Of a stretch of 22,066 nucleotides of DNA, positions 5,195-13,263 are shown in pieces. Source of the DNA: a virus; the IMG/VR virus record IMGVR_UViG_3300043775_001643, positions 1-22,066 of that record; one strand, given 5' to 3'. The notes under the pieces were generated by a model that was given only the letters and a program-made list of their open reading frames with translations, had not been told where the DNA came from and ran no database searches. Position 1 is the stretch's first letter. Each line of letters opens with the position of its first letter. The position numbers were made by a program, and so were the translations under genes.

Positions 5195-6889
5195 TTACAC
5201 CACGTTTAAGTTACCAACACTACTTAGGGTAACCCATGTAGTATTAGCGGTTATACATAATAACTCTAAAGCATCGTATTGGTTGGTGCTATCAATGTAT
5301 CCACCAACACCAGCTGTTGTTGATGTATTGCCAAAATTGATAGTTTGACCAGCGTTTTGACCGCATCGCCACCCACCAGCACCTTTACCAGCAATACGAA
5401 CACGATCACCTACCACAGCTGTCGCAGGCAAGGTTAAAGTAACAAGGCCAGCATTGTTAGCAATATAGCCAGAGTCGACAGCCATAGCTTGTGATGTGCC
5501 TGTAACCTCTGTCCATGCTATGCCGTTGGTGCTTGCGATGGTAATAGTATTAGCTCCTGGTGTTACACTAATCCCAGCACCTGCTGTTATTGTTGCAGTA
5601 CCAAGTTGATCACTAGCCATTGTTATTACTTTGGCTACTGAACCTACGTCAACGCCGTCAATGCCAGCAATAAAACATTTATTTTGTTGGAATGAACCTG
5701 AACCAGATATACCTATGCGAATTGCGTTAGACTGACCATTTACCCCAGCGTTACCAATACAAATATTACTAGAATCAGCTAAGGTATAATTCTGACCACC
5801 ATTATTATTATAATTACCTAATATGATATTGTGGGAACCTGTGGTAATAAATAACCCCGCACCATAACCTATACCAATATTATTACTACCTGAAACTAAA
5901 CTTTGATAAGCTTGTCCGACAGCAGTATTAAAACTTCCAGTAGTCAACACTGTTAAAGCTGTAGGAGCAAGAGCTGTATTATGGGTACCAGAAGTAACGT
6001 TTGATAGAGTGCTTGTTCCTAGTCCTGTGTTGTTGGTGCCTGTTAATGTAAAATTACCCGAAACAACGCCTACAAACGTATTAGTAGTACCATAATTGTG
6101 TATAAATCTATTACCACCAGCAGTTATTACACCAGTTGCACCACTTGTAGTAGTAGTCAAATTAATATTGCCAGCAGATAAAGTCAAATCACCCGCCGTA
6201 ATTGTTTCACCGCCACCAACAATAGTCAATGCAGTACCAGATACAGGGGCATTAATGGTTACATTACCATCTGCCGAAATATTCATTCGCGTATTTATAG
6301 CAGCATAAGTAGTAGGACGTGTTCTAAATTGCAAACTACCACTAACAGATGCACCGTTTACAGTCTGCGCTTGGGCTCGGATATCAGCTGCTTCGATTGC
6401 GGTACCACCCTGAAAACCTCTAAACTCTAAGCGACCTAGATCGTCAGACGCGTTTACATCTGCTGTACCAACCCTAGATCTAGTAAAATGAATATGAGGA
6501 CTATTGGTTGCTGTAGCATTAGCAGTACGCAAATTAATGTTTGCAGAAGTTTGGTTATTGGTTACAAATAACGTTGTTTCGTTTGTAGCTGGGTTGTTAA
6601 TTGTTACTTGCCCGTTTTGACCAATAGTCATGGCTAGCTGTGTGCCAGTTCCAAAACTAGTATTAAATTGAAGCTCAGAGGGTACGTTACCAGCTGGAGC
6701 ACCAACCGCTTGGCAATAAATATAACTAGCTGATTTATAAGTGCTTGTTCCAGCATCATAACCAGTCCATAGTATTTGACCTAATAAGTCTAGGTTAGCT
6801 ACAGATGCAAAATTATTGCTTTTTCTAAACTGGATCAGTGCAAACTGCAATGGTCCATTATTGTCGTTTCTAAAACTGTTATATGACAT
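5195..6889 (-). CDS. Large modular tail fibre with YadA-head-like repeats (564 aa)
   Basis: Two fibre modules of the type LGxIxxxGY...LQFxT...GxVTINxP lie at about 15-110 and 140-225. Residues about 255-395 consist of short repeats rich in G-x-x-N-T-A-V/L-G and G-S-x-N-I-x-I-G (for example GSFNTAVGQ, GSNNIGIGYGAG, GSHNIILGNY), which resemble the left-handed beta-roll of trimeric autotransporter heads. FIAGIDGVDV follows, then a beta-rich C-terminal domain, about 455-564, with GDRVRIAGKGAGGW and an ending in WVTLSSVGNL. No intramolecular chaperone or peptidase motif is recognised at the C-terminus. It overlaps the previous gene's stop by one base (TGATG) and lies one base before the C1q fibre. 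The protein is probably a trimeric adhesive fibre on the virion surface. Confidence 0.8.
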   Translation of the reverse strand: MSYNSFRNDNNGPLQFALIQFRKSNNFASVANLDLLGQILWTGYDAGTSTYKSASYIYCQAVGAPAGNVPSELQFNTSFGTGTQLAMTIGQNGQVTINNPATNETTLFVTNNQTSANINLRTANATATNSPHIHFTRSRVGTADVNASDDLGRLEFRGFQGGTAIEAADIRAQAQTVNGASVSGSLQFRTRPTTYAAINTRMNISADGNVTINAPVSGTALTIVGGGETITAGDLTLSAGNINLTTTTSGATGVITAGGNRFIHNYGTTNTFVGVVSGNFTLTGTNNTGLGTSTLSNVTSGTHNTALAPTALTVLTTGSFNTAVGQAYQSLVSGSNNIGIGYGAGLFITTGSHNIILGNYNNNGGQNYTLADSSNICIGNAGVNGQSNAIRIGISGSGSFQQNKCFIAGIDGVDVGSVAKVITMASDQLGTATITAGAGISVTPGANTITIASTNGIAWTEVTGTSQAMAVDSGYIANNAGLVTLTLPATAVVGDRVRIAGKGAGGWRCGQNAGQTINFGNTSTTAGVGGYIDSTNQYDALELLCITANTTWVTLSSVGNLNVV

Positions 6890-7422
6890 CAGAACACCTC
6901 GTAGTTTGTGCCGTTATACAATATTCTTACTGAACCAAACGACGCGTTTATAATGTAATTTGCTGATCCATCTATAGTTTTACCACCAACAAGCGACTGA
7001 ATAGTGATTTGCCCGTCAAATGCTTCAGGAGGATTTGTATAATTAGCTTGGCCAGTGCGATCTTTTATAATCCATGTTTCGCCGACTGCAACACCAGCTG
7101 ATGGTAAATTAATTGTTATAAGACCACCGTTAGTATTACAGCTAATATATTCAGTAGTAACCGATGCATTATAAACACGCGGATATGGGCCGCCAACATC
7201 TACATAACTTATTATAGGCGATGGATTAACCGTTAAATTTAAAATATTACCTGCACCATTACTAAACGTTAGATTACCGTTTGTGCTGTTTAAGATAATA
7301 TTATTTGTTGCATCTGGTGATACAGGAGGAGCAACAAGCGTACCAACGTTAGACCCTTGAAGAGTTTCTACCACCGTGCCTGGAGGATATACACCCCTGT
7401 TTAATATTCCGCTTTGAGACAT
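6889..7422 (-). CDS. Short fibre or fibre-base protein (177 aa)
   Basis: N-terminus GVYPPGTVVETLQGSNVG leads into NIILNSTNGNLTFSNG and then a compact beta domain, about 85-177, with LITINLPSAGVAVGETWIIKD and the final SVRILYNGTNYEVF. This TINLP...IIKDRTG...YNGTxYE pattern occurs in many phage fibre and spike proteins of uncharacterised function, as I recall it. The gene lies one base after the 112-aa gene and overlaps the 564-aa fibre gene by one base, so the three are translationally coupled. It probably forms a short fibre or an adaptor joining the large fibres to the tail. No enzymatic motif is visible. Confidence 0.7.
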   Translation of the reverse strand: MSQSGILNRGVYPPGTVVETLQGSNVGTLVAPPVSPDATNNIILNSTNGNLTFSNGAGNILNLTVNPSPIISYVDVGGPYPRVYNASVTTEYISCNTNGGLITINLPSAGVAVGETWIIKDRTGQANYTNPPEAFDGQITIQSLVGGKTIDGSANYIINASFGSVRILYNGTNYEVF

Positions 7423-7423
7423 A

Positions 7424-7762
7424 TTATACCCCTGAGTAAATGCCTGTTAAAATAACTAGGCCTGATGTTGTAATGACGTCTGCTGCAATATAAAATTGTG
7501 TTAATGCTGGAAACTGCAAAGTACTACCCATGCTGGCTCTATTTGTACCAAGATCATAGAGTACAAATCCGTTTGCAGGTATGTAATCATGAATTGTTAC
7601 CCCATCTGTTGATAAAGAGATGTTTTGATCTGTAGTATTTGATATTTTTAAAATACGCAAAGGTTGATCAACGGGTGTACCTAATGGCGTAAAAGCCGCT
7701 GGTATTGGCGAAAGTACTACACGAGCATCAATAAATTTTGCTTTAATAGTCGTATTTAACAT
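7424..7762 (-). CDS. Small beta-rich virion-associated protein (112 aa)
   Basis: The sequence is one beta-sandwich-like domain: KAKFIDARVVLSPIPAAFT, QPLRILKISNTTDQNISLS, IPANGFVLYDLGTNR and a terminal GLVILTGIYSG. Small proteins with this R-I-L-K-I-x-N...D-F/Y-I-P-A-N-x-F-x-L-Y-D pattern accompany tail or fibre genes in several podophages by my recollection; they are probably structural. ATG at 7762 has an AGGA that overlaps the stop of the 51-aa gene, and its stop is one base before the next ATG. No membrane segment or cysteine is seen. Confidence 0.7.
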   Translation of the reverse strand: MLNTTIKAKFIDARVVLSPIPAAFTPLGTPVDQPLRILKISNTTDQNISLSTDGVTIHDYIPANGFVLYDLGTNRASMGSTLQFPALTQFYIAADVITTSGLVILTGIYSGV

Positions 7763-7770
7763 AATTTTTC

Positions 7771-7926
7771 CTAATCAAATATATCTGATTCTCGCAAAGA
7801 ATAACTTAACATATGTGCCAGCTGTTCCATAGCTTGCTCAAGTTCGGCAGCTGTGGTGTCCACTGGCACATAAAATTTAAAATCTTTGCTGTTAATTGTA
7901 AGTTCGACGCAAAGATTGGTTTTCAT
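7771..7926 (-). CDS. 51-aa hypothetical late protein
   Basis: The ATG at 7926 shares its A with the TAA of the 400-aa fibre gene (TAATG), so it is translationally coupled; the frame runs 51 codons to TAG at 7773-7771. The protein begins MKTNLCVELTINSKDFKFYV and continues with a helix, AAELEQAMEQLAHMLSYSL, and an acidic end. Strand-strand-helix order with an amphipathic helix suggests a small folded protein, perhaps a chaperone or partner for the fibres. It fills exactly the space between two late genes, and the AGGA of the next gene overlaps its stop, which supports it being real. No family recognised. Confidence 0.7.
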   Translation of the reverse strand: MKTNLCVELTINSKDFKFYVPVDTTAAELEQAMEQLAHMLSYSLRESDIFD

Positions 7927-9128
7927 TAGCTAATTAACTGCCCGTAAAACTGTGTTCCGCGTTGAGTTCCCGCTGCTGTTCCAAGATAAGAAGCACTATT
8001 TGCTGCACCACCAGAAAGTTGACATTTAACGACTACATAATGTGTTGCTTGCATAGGTATAACAACTTGACCTTGAAAACCTACTCTATCATCTACTGCA
8101 GGATTCGATCTAATTGCACCTGCATTACAAGTATCAAATTCATAGAATGCTACAGGATTGTTAAGGGCATCATACATTTCTATTTTAACTACACCTGTAA
8201 CCATGAGAGCCGTTACCCCACCAACCAAAACTGACGCTCCAATTAAATAATTACCGTTTACTGGTGCGGTAAATTTACCGTTAGCTGCATTATAATTAGT
8301 GCCAACATTTATGGACACAGTATCAAATAATATGACTGGCTCAGCACCATTTCCAGTTTGTGCAGCAATATTATTAGTTAAAAAAGCGTTAAAACATGGC
8401 TGGACAGGCAGATTTACAGCGCCTGTAGTACCATCAATGGTAAGTCTATCATTAGTACCTAAAGCAGCTCCTTGACTAATTACAAAATCGCCTGCAGATG
8501 CATCTTTACCAAGTGTAAATCCACCTAAAGCTGTGTCTGTAAGTCTTATTTGTGCATCACCAATTCTACCAGCACCAGCATCTTGGTTAGTTGTTATTAC
8601 TGTAATTTCGCAAGTTCCAGTACTTGCAGCATTTTGATTGACAAATTGAACAGCATTATGGTTGCCTGCAACGCTTGCTGCAAAAGTTGCTGAGGGTTGC
8701 GTAGCAGTATTTTGTCCGAAAACTGTTAAAGAAGATGTTACTGCAGTAGCTGAAGGATTAATTATCACTGCGCCAGTATTATTTACAAAGTTGCCATTGT
8801 TTGTTAAACCAGCAGTAGTTGTAGCCAATAACGATGTAACGCCAGCTGTTTGTGTAATATTTCCAACAAATGTAGATGGTCCGTTTACAGTTAAGCTAGT
8901 AAAAATACCAGCGCCACCGTTAGATAATGTTAGCCAGTTGCTATTACCACCTGTAACAGATGATAATACGTATACGTTATTAGCCGCTGTATATACCCAA
9001 AAAGTACCAATACGCGCTTTATCTTGCTGTGTAGGTGCACGGTTAGCAATAATTGAAAATGGTGGTAATGGCTGTAACGCATTACCAATACCATAACCTT
9101 GTTGTAATCTTAATGGACTTGTTGCCAT
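7926..9128 (-). CDS. Tail fibre with C1q-like tip and virion-attachment-type N-terminus (400 aa)
   Basis: The N-terminal region (about 25-72: RAPTQQDKARIGTFWVYTAA to NWLTLSNG) resembles the anchoring start of other phage fibre proteins that attach them to the tail. Shaft modules follow, with SLTVNGPSTFVGNI at about 78-91 and GAVIINPSATAVTSSLTVFG at about 119-138. Residues about 242-400 form a C1q-like jelly roll (QTGNGAEPVILFDTV, NAANGKFTAPVNGNYLIGAS, final QFYGQLIS) clearly related to the tip of the 398-aa protein. ATG at 9128 has AGGG upstream. It is the first gene of the fibre block after the plus-strand cassette at 9241-9571 and so needs either read-through or its own promoter; I see no convincing one. 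Confidence 0.8.
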   Translation of the reverse strand: MATSPLRLQQGYGIGNALQPLPPFSIIANRAPTQQDKARIGTFWVYTAANNVYVLSSVTGGNSNWLTLSNGGAGIFTSLTVNGPSTFVGNITQTAGVTSLLATTTAGLTNNGNFVNNTGAVIINPSATAVTSSLTVFGQNTATQPSATFAASVAGNHNAVQFVNQNAASTGTCEITVITTNQDAGAGRIGDAQIRLTDTALGGFTLGKDASAGDFVISQGAALGTNDRLTIDGTTGAVNLPVQPCFNAFLTNNIAAQTGNGAEPVILFDTVSINVGTNYNAANGKFTAPVNGNYLIGASVLVGGVTALMVTGVVKIEMYDALNNPVAFYEFDTCNAGAIRSNPAVDDRVGFQGQVVIPMQATHYVVVKCQLSGGAANSASYLGTAAGTQRGTQFYGQLIS

Positions 9129-9192
9129 AATATCCCTTGTTTTATGTTAATAATTACCCTAGTTAACTACAATTGCTAAGAAACCCATAACT

Positions 9193-9241
9193 TGTTATTT
9201 TGTGGTAAATTGGCTTAAAAGGTTACAAGTAAGGGTTACAA
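9193..9241 (+). promoter_or_regulatory. Promoter and direct-repeat operator candidate before the RHH gene
   Basis: TTGTTA (9193-9198), 17 bases, TAAAAG (9216-9221) gives a moderate promoter for the plus-strand cassette. GGTTACAA occurs at 9221-9228 and again at 9234-9241, 13 bases apart, spanning the predicted transcript start, the AAGGG ribosome site and the ATG. Direct repeats at roughly this spacing are what ribbon-helix-helix dimers bind, so autorepression is plausible; binding is inferred. Confidence 0.4.
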
Positions 9242-9405
9242 TGGAGCGAGACAATTTAAAGCGCATCACGTTATTTATACCCAACGAGTGGTTTATACAA
9301 ATCCAAGAGTTGTGTATTATTCAAAAACGGAGTTACTCACACTATATTAGGCAAGCTATCTACTTAAAAATCATCGAGGATCAATTAAATGACACGTCTC
9401 AGTAA
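9241..9405 (+). CDS. Ribbon-helix-helix (Arc/CopG-like) DNA-binding protein (54 aa)
   Basis: I place the start at ATG 9241, six bases after AAGGG; a longer in-frame ATG at 9202 lies between promoter elements. The short protein shows the Arc/MetJ layout: a basic N-terminus, a strand KRITLFIPN, helix EWFIQIQELCIIQKRS and a second helix YSHYIRQAIYLKIIEDQL. Such proteins dimerise through the strand and bind DNA with it. It overlaps the next gene by 17 nt. It is encoded against the direction of the surrounding late operon, so it may repress late transcription, its own promoter, or act as a superinfection or lysogenic moron. Role is inferred. Confidence 0.65.
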   Translation: MERDNLKRITLFIPNEWFIQIQELCIIQKRSYSHYIRQAIYLKIIEDQLNDTSQ

Positions 9406-9571
9406 TAATGCTCAAGAACTTAAAAGCGTCAATCGTAGGCTAAATTTAGTGCTACTTTTGTTTGTAGGTATATTAGTCAAAGATTTATATGTTAATCGAC
9501 GTTCTTATATGCACCATGCCAAGAATATTTTACAAGGCACAGCAAATTGTATTAGTATAAAAGAGGATTAG
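9389..9571 (+). CDS. One-span small membrane protein (60 aa)
   Basis: ATG at 9389 follows GAGGA about nine bases upstream, within the end of the RHH gene. The first 18 residues are polar and basic, residues about 19-35 (LNLVLLLFVGILVKDLY) form one hydrophobic helix, and the tail is basic and then acidic (SIKED), containing one cysteine. No lipobox is present. The pairing of a DNA-binding protein with a membrane peptide recalls superinfection-exclusion or toxin-antitoxin style modules, or a small holin or spanin-like gene, but nothing in the sequence decides between these. A terminator lies 30 bases after the stop. Confidence 0.55.
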   Translation: MTRLSNNAQELKSVNRRLNLVLLLFVGILVKDLYVNRRSYMHHAKNILQGTANCISIKED

Positions 9572-9600
9572 AAATAATCTTACTTTCTATGTGTGAGGTG

Positions 9601-9630
9601 AAGGAGTCTCATGGGACTCCTTTGCTTTTT
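9601..9630 (+). terminator. Intrinsic terminator closing the plus-strand cassette
   Basis: AAGGAGTC (9601-9608) pairs perfectly with GACTCCTT (9615-9622) around six bases, followed by TGCTTTTT. It is on the plus strand, 30 bases after the membrane gene, and just before the converging end of the 752-aa gene. On the minus strand no T-run follows, so late read-through may continue. Confidence 0.85.
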
Positions 9631-11889
9631 CTAAGCTTGTTGAGGCTGTAACGTAGCGGCTTCGCCTACTTGACGTTTAATAGCTGCTTCGTTTTTGCGT
9701 AAGAATTTATCAAATGCTAGCAACGTGCTTCTAATTGCACCACCGTCATTTTTAGCTGAAGCTTGTATTATGTCGGATATAAGTTTAGCACCCTGTTCGT
9801 TGTTATATGCCCATTTAAGAATTTTAGCACCTTGCATAGTCTTATCTATAAGCAAACCACCTAGAGCAGTTCCTGCTAACGCACCAGCTTTTTTAACTGT
9901 CATAAATGGTAAAGCATACACTGTTGCAGGGTTATTTCTTAACATATTAACAATTTTTTCACCTTTGGCTTCCTGTAAAGCAGTTGTAAAAGGTGAGCGC
10001 CAGTTTTGTATTGTGTATAATTCATTAGCAGCTAAGAAATTTTTATATGCTTTAGGGTTGCTTTTGCCAGCTTCTTTAAGAGCATCACCTAAAACATCTC
10101 TATATTTACGATATATTTGAGCTTCAGTAGTACTGCCTTCTACAAAGTTTGCGTTAATATTTTGATACTCATCTACCAAGTCATTGAATGTAAGTGTTGC
10201 ACCCTTTTTTTTAAGAATATTTTGCTCTGAGGCGTCTTTTAAATTTTGTGTTGATTTTTCAATGTTTGTTAGTAAAGACGTTTCTTCAGTCCTACCATAT
10301 TTTGACCTCTTACCAGTAGTTTTCTTGCGAGCTTCTTTTGCTACTTCGTTTAATTTATCTATAATACCAGGTTGCCCTTTAATAATTTCGCCTTGTTTAT
10401 CCAGTTTTACTTGCTCTTTTAATTTTATAGGCACATTTTTGCCCTGAAATTGTGTTGTAGCAATAAAATCACCTTCTTTTCTAGCATCTCCATATAGCTT
10501 CGATGTTAGTTTACCGACAGGTGTTTTGGGATCTATTCCTCGAAGATAATTATTTAGCGCGCCAAACGATTTTCCAAAAGCTAAATTTGCTACAATGCCT
10601 GTGCCTAAGTTAACATATGGGTCTGTGATACCTGCATCTTCTAGAGCAGCTAAAGTTGTACCTGTTGCCATCTGTGTTGCTACATTAGGAATATCGGCAC
10701 CACCAAACGCCATCAAAGTTGGTGTAGCCCTTACGCCAAACCTCAAGCCTTTTTCTACGATGCTTACATCTTTATCAGTAGAACCAGGGCTAATATATTC
10801 TGCTACCTGCTTAATTGTTTTTCTGATCGGCTCAGTTATATTGCTTAACTTATAATCTTGAAACAACGATGCGCTTACAAGCTGTGGCAAAACCTTCATT
10901 CTTTGTTCTAAAGGCATTTGATCTAAAGCAGCTTGTTGTTGTTCTAGAGGCAATTTAGTTAATTGTAAAACACCTGGTTCCGTTAACTTTTGCATAGCTG
11001 CACCAGCTAATTGCTCTGGTAGCTCAGGTATATCTAAAGCTCCTTGAGGAAATTGTTCGGCTATGCCGACTGCTTGCTGCGTATATGTCCTTGGTTTTCT
11101 CTCTTTAGGCGTTAAGTCGGCAATCGCACTCTCTACAGTTTCTTGCTGCATTGGCATACCTAGCTGCCCTTGCATACTCATATCTTGTTGCTGCATGTCC
11201 ATACCTTGCGGCATCTGTGCTTGCATAGCTTGGCCTGGTTGTGTTTGTGCAACTGCGCCAGATATCATATTACCAACTGAAGATACCGATTCAGGGTGCG
11301 CCCTTAAGTAACCAATCAAAGCATTTGCTCGTTGTTCGTTGTTTTTAGCTGTTTCAAGTGCTGATCCTAAGCCAACAAGTTCTGGGTCTTTGAGTGCCTT
11401 CAACTGCGCCGCGACGGTATTAATAGCATCTATGTTACCTGTAAATATTTTTGACAGGTAGTTAGTAGCAACGTTAGAACCATAACCTTTTTGTATTAAT
11501 TTGCGCAAATTATCAATTAAAGGCTTAGCTAAACCTTGGGCCTCTTGTCTTTGATATTGTGACGAGCTTGTAACAGTTTGTATTTCCTTAGGTGTTAATC
11601 CTGCTAAATTTGGGTCTCCCAGTAAACCAGCTAATCTTTGCCCTTGCTGTAATTGTGTTTGTCTTTGTATCAATTGATTTAATAACGCAGGGTCAGCCAT
11701 AGCCATTTGTTGTAACTGCTCACCTTGAATGCCAGGCAACAACCCTTGTAATAAAGGTACGTTATAAGAAGCTTGCTGCCGTCTCATTAAATCTTGGGCT
11801 TTCAGTTGGGCTAAACCTTGTAGACCTTGGGCCAAACCAGCTCCTAGCGATTCCCCTATCCCTTGTTCAGGTATTATTTGTACTGCCAT
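9631..11889 (-). CDS. Large internal virion / DNA-ejection-type protein (752 aa)
   Basis: The N-terminal 250 residues are glutamine- and leucine-rich helical sequence (GLAQGLQGLAQLKAQ, QRQTQLQQGQRL), with a Met/Gln-rich low-complexity stretch at about 220-250 (QAQMPQGMDMQQQDMSMQGQ). Residues about 390-440 are moderately hydrophobic and glycine-rich (MAFGGADIPNVATQMATGTT), the middle is lysine-rich and helical, and a second hydrophobic patch lies near 665-690. The C-terminus is helical again. This composition, length and place just downstream of the tail-tube genes match podovirus internal core or ejection proteins, which leave the capsid with the genome to form a channel. No lysozyme or transglycosylase motif is visible. 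ATG at 11889 is preceded by AGGAGA. Confidence 0.65.
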   Translation of the reverse strand: MAVQIIPEQGIGESLGAGLAQGLQGLAQLKAQDLMRRQQASYNVPLLQGLLPGIQGEQLQQMAMADPALLNQLIQRQTQLQQGQRLAGLLGDPNLAGLTPKEIQTVTSSSQYQRQEAQGLAKPLIDNLRKLIQKGYGSNVATNYLSKIFTGNIDAINTVAAQLKALKDPELVGLGSALETAKNNEQRANALIGYLRAHPESVSSVGNMISGAVAQTQPGQAMQAQMPQGMDMQQQDMSMQGQLGMPMQQETVESAIADLTPKERKPRTYTQQAVGIAEQFPQGALDIPELPEQLAGAAMQKLTEPGVLQLTKLPLEQQQAALDQMPLEQRMKVLPQLVSASLFQDYKLSNITEPIRKTIKQVAEYISPGSTDKDVSIVEKGLRFGVRATPTLMAFGGADIPNVATQMATGTTLAALEDAGITDPYVNLGTGIVANLAFGKSFGALNNYLRGIDPKTPVGKLTSKLYGDARKEGDFIATTQFQGKNVPIKLKEQVKLDKQGEIIKGQPGIIDKLNEVAKEARKKTTGKRSKYGRTEETSLLTNIEKSTQNLKDASEQNILKKKGATLTFNDLVDEYQNINANFVEGSTTEAQIYRKYRDVLGDALKEAGKSNPKAYKNFLAANELYTIQNWRSPFTTALQEAKGEKIVNMLRNNPATVYALPFMTVKKAGALAGTALGGLLIDKTMQGAKILKWAYNNEQGAKLISDIIQASAKNDGGAIRSTLLAFDKFLRKNEAAIKRQVGEAATLQPQQA

Positions 11890-11896
11890 GTTTCTC

Positions 11897-12583
11897 CTAG
11901 AAATAATTTACGCCTAGTGGTCTAAAAAACCCATCTGCTCCAACACCACCTGCTTGTTGGGCTAATCCGCTCAACGTTTGAGCTGGGGATAAATCTTGAC
12001 CCATACCACCCATACCGCCCATGCCCATAGCTAGATATGGCAACATCTGCAATAAAGAAGCTCCACCAATCTCCGCTAACCCTTTTTGTCTTGGCATATA
12101 AGCTGATTCAAAGCTTGGCTGTCCTGCTAGTCCTAGTAATCCCATCATATTACGTTGTTGAAAAGCTCCTTGCTGAGCTGCTAAAGCTTCTTCTAAGTTG
12201 GCTGCTGACCCGCCTAGCTGACTATAAAGAGCTGGGCTTGATAAAGCGTTTTGCCCTAATGAGCTAAACCGTTCTGCTATAGTTGGGATAGCTTGTTGGC
12301 TAAACTGACTTCTTGCACGCTGTGCAATTGGCCCAAAATCTAACTGTCCACCTGGCTGCAACCCTCCCATCAAATTACGAATAGCTTGGTTTTGTAACTG
12401 TTGTTGTTGCGGGGTAAAACGTTGAAACGTTTTTTGCTGGCCCTCTTTTCCAAAAATTGCATCACCTACTCCTCCACGCGAGGCTAAACCGCCTAATGCG
12501 GCACCGCCTGCTGCTGCGCCTAAATATGGAGCAGCTTGGGCTAAATATGGTAAAGCTGCTGCTAATAATGCTGGTATTGCCAT
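11897..12583 (-). CDS. Internal virion-type protein, Ala/Gly/Gln-rich (228 aa)
   Basis: An alanine- and glycine-rich hydrophobic N-terminus (residues about 5-36, PALLAAALPYLAQAAPYLGA and on) could insert in a membrane. A Gln-rich helical centre follows (RFTPQQQQLQNQAIRNLMGG), and a Met-Gly cluster (MGMGGMGGMGQ) precedes the C-terminus FRPLGVNYF. It is seven bases before the 752-aa ejection-type gene and has AGGATT before its ATG. Small membrane-active partners of the large ejection protein are usual at this place in podoviruses, so this is probably one of the set, by analogy. No enzyme motif is seen. Confidence 0.6.
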   Translation of the reverse strand: MAIPALLAAALPYLAQAAPYLGAAAGGAALGGLASRGGVGDAIFGKEGQQKTFQRFTPQQQQLQNQAIRNLMGGLQPGGQLDFGPIAQRARSQFSQQAIPTIAERFSSLGQNALSSPALYSQLGGSAANLEEALAAQQGAFQQRNMMGLLGLAGQPSFESAYMPRQKGLAEIGGASLLQMLPYLAMGMGGMGGMGQDLSPAQTLSGLAQQAGGVGADGFFRPLGVNYF

Positions 12584-12619
12584 AATAATCCTTTATATAA
12601 ATATTGTTGTAATATTACC

Positions 12620-13174
12620 TTAAAGTTTGAGGTACTCAAGCACAACCCAAACTTCATTAAACGCTGTCAAGTTAGTTGTAGTTATCAAAGTGATATTTGT
12701 CTCATCAACCAATAAATCAATCGGATCAACCCCTGTACATGGTATTGGTTTATAAAGCTTGGTAGGAATAGTATTGATAGTATTTGCAGCACCATACATG
12801 CGCACAAACTTAGTAGTATCCGTTATTACAATGCCATGCGGTATGGTTTTTGCTGCAGCGTTTAACAATGCACCACAAAACACTATTTTGCGATAGACTT
12901 GGCGCGGGTCAGCGTTTACTTTGCTGTCGTTACTAGCAACGACCCCAGTAAAGTTAGTTATTTCGTTAATAGGGCACCACTGTTGCCCATTTACAAACTC
13001 GGTCTGTGAATACAACCCACTGTCTTTAAGATTCAATGCAATGGCTATTTTGTTGATGTTTTGATATAGCCTTAAAAACAACTCCCGACTATCTATTTCA
13101 CCCTGTGAAGCTTGCAAATATTCGTCCCATATCTGCGTAGTATCTATAAACAAACCGACATTATTTTGCTCCAT
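12620..13174 (-). CDS. Conserved-type podophage tail/virion protein (184 aa)
   Basis: The N-terminal third is helical (ELFLRLYQNINKIAIALNLKDSGLY), followed by NGQQWCPI and a beta-rich part with RQVYRKIVFCGALLNAAAK and TIPHGIVITDTTKFVRMYGA. This YQNIN..IA..LN.KDSG..Y plus RQVYRK.V..GAL.N pattern is shared, as I recall, by unnamed proteins beside tail genes of other podophages. GAGG lies seven bases before the ATG at 13174. A hairpin and a possible mini-ORF lie upstream in the 189-base gap before the 869-aa gene, an unusually loose spacing in this operon. Probably structural. Confidence 0.65.
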   Translation of the reverse strand: MEQNNVGLFIDTTQIWDEYLQASQGEIDSRELFLRLYQNINKIAIALNLKDSGLYSQTEFVNGQQWCPINEITNFTGVVASNDSKVNADPRQVYRKIVFCGALLNAAAKTIPHGIVITDTTKFVRMYGAANTINTIPTKLYKPIPCTGVDPIDLLVDETNITLITTTNLTAFNEVWVVLEYLKL

Positions 13175-13233
13175 GCTACCGCCTCAAAAAAATTATGTTA
13201 TATTGTTGGCGTATCGCATTTATTTCCTGTATG

Positions 13234-13263
13234 ATCTGCCAGTCCCTGCTCGGATTGGCAGAT
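13234..13263. repeat. Twelve-pair inverted repeat between late genes
   Basis: ATCTGCCAGTCC (13234-13245) and GGATTGGCAGAT (13252-13263) pair over 12 positions around a six-base loop. The one non-Watson-Crick pair is a G-U wobble in plus-strand RNA but a C-A mismatch in the minus-strand (late mRNA) form. No T-run follows on either side, so it is not a standard terminator; an RNA processing or protein-binding site is possible. Confidence 0.55.

Noticed and set aside
8662-9096. 144-aa plus-strand ORF
   Set aside because: Antisense to the 400-aa fibre gene, low-complexity product of repetitive Ala/Val/Thr codons, no ribosome site.
3997-9128. Collagen-like repeats expected with C1q domains
   Set aside because: No run of Gly-X-Y triplets is present in either C1q-bearing protein; the shafts are beta modules.
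9129-9192. Leftward promoter for the fibre genes
   Set aside because: TTGTAG-17-TAACAT exists but the predicted start would cut into the ribosome site, and other pairs match poorly.
9695-10120. 141-aa plus-strand ORF
   Set aside because: Lies fully antisense to the 752-aa gene with no RBS or promoter; the opposite frame has clear virion features.
13175-13263. Possible tRNA or small structured RNA in the gap
   Set aside because: No cloverleaf, anticodon arm or CCA-like acceptor; only one inverted repeat.
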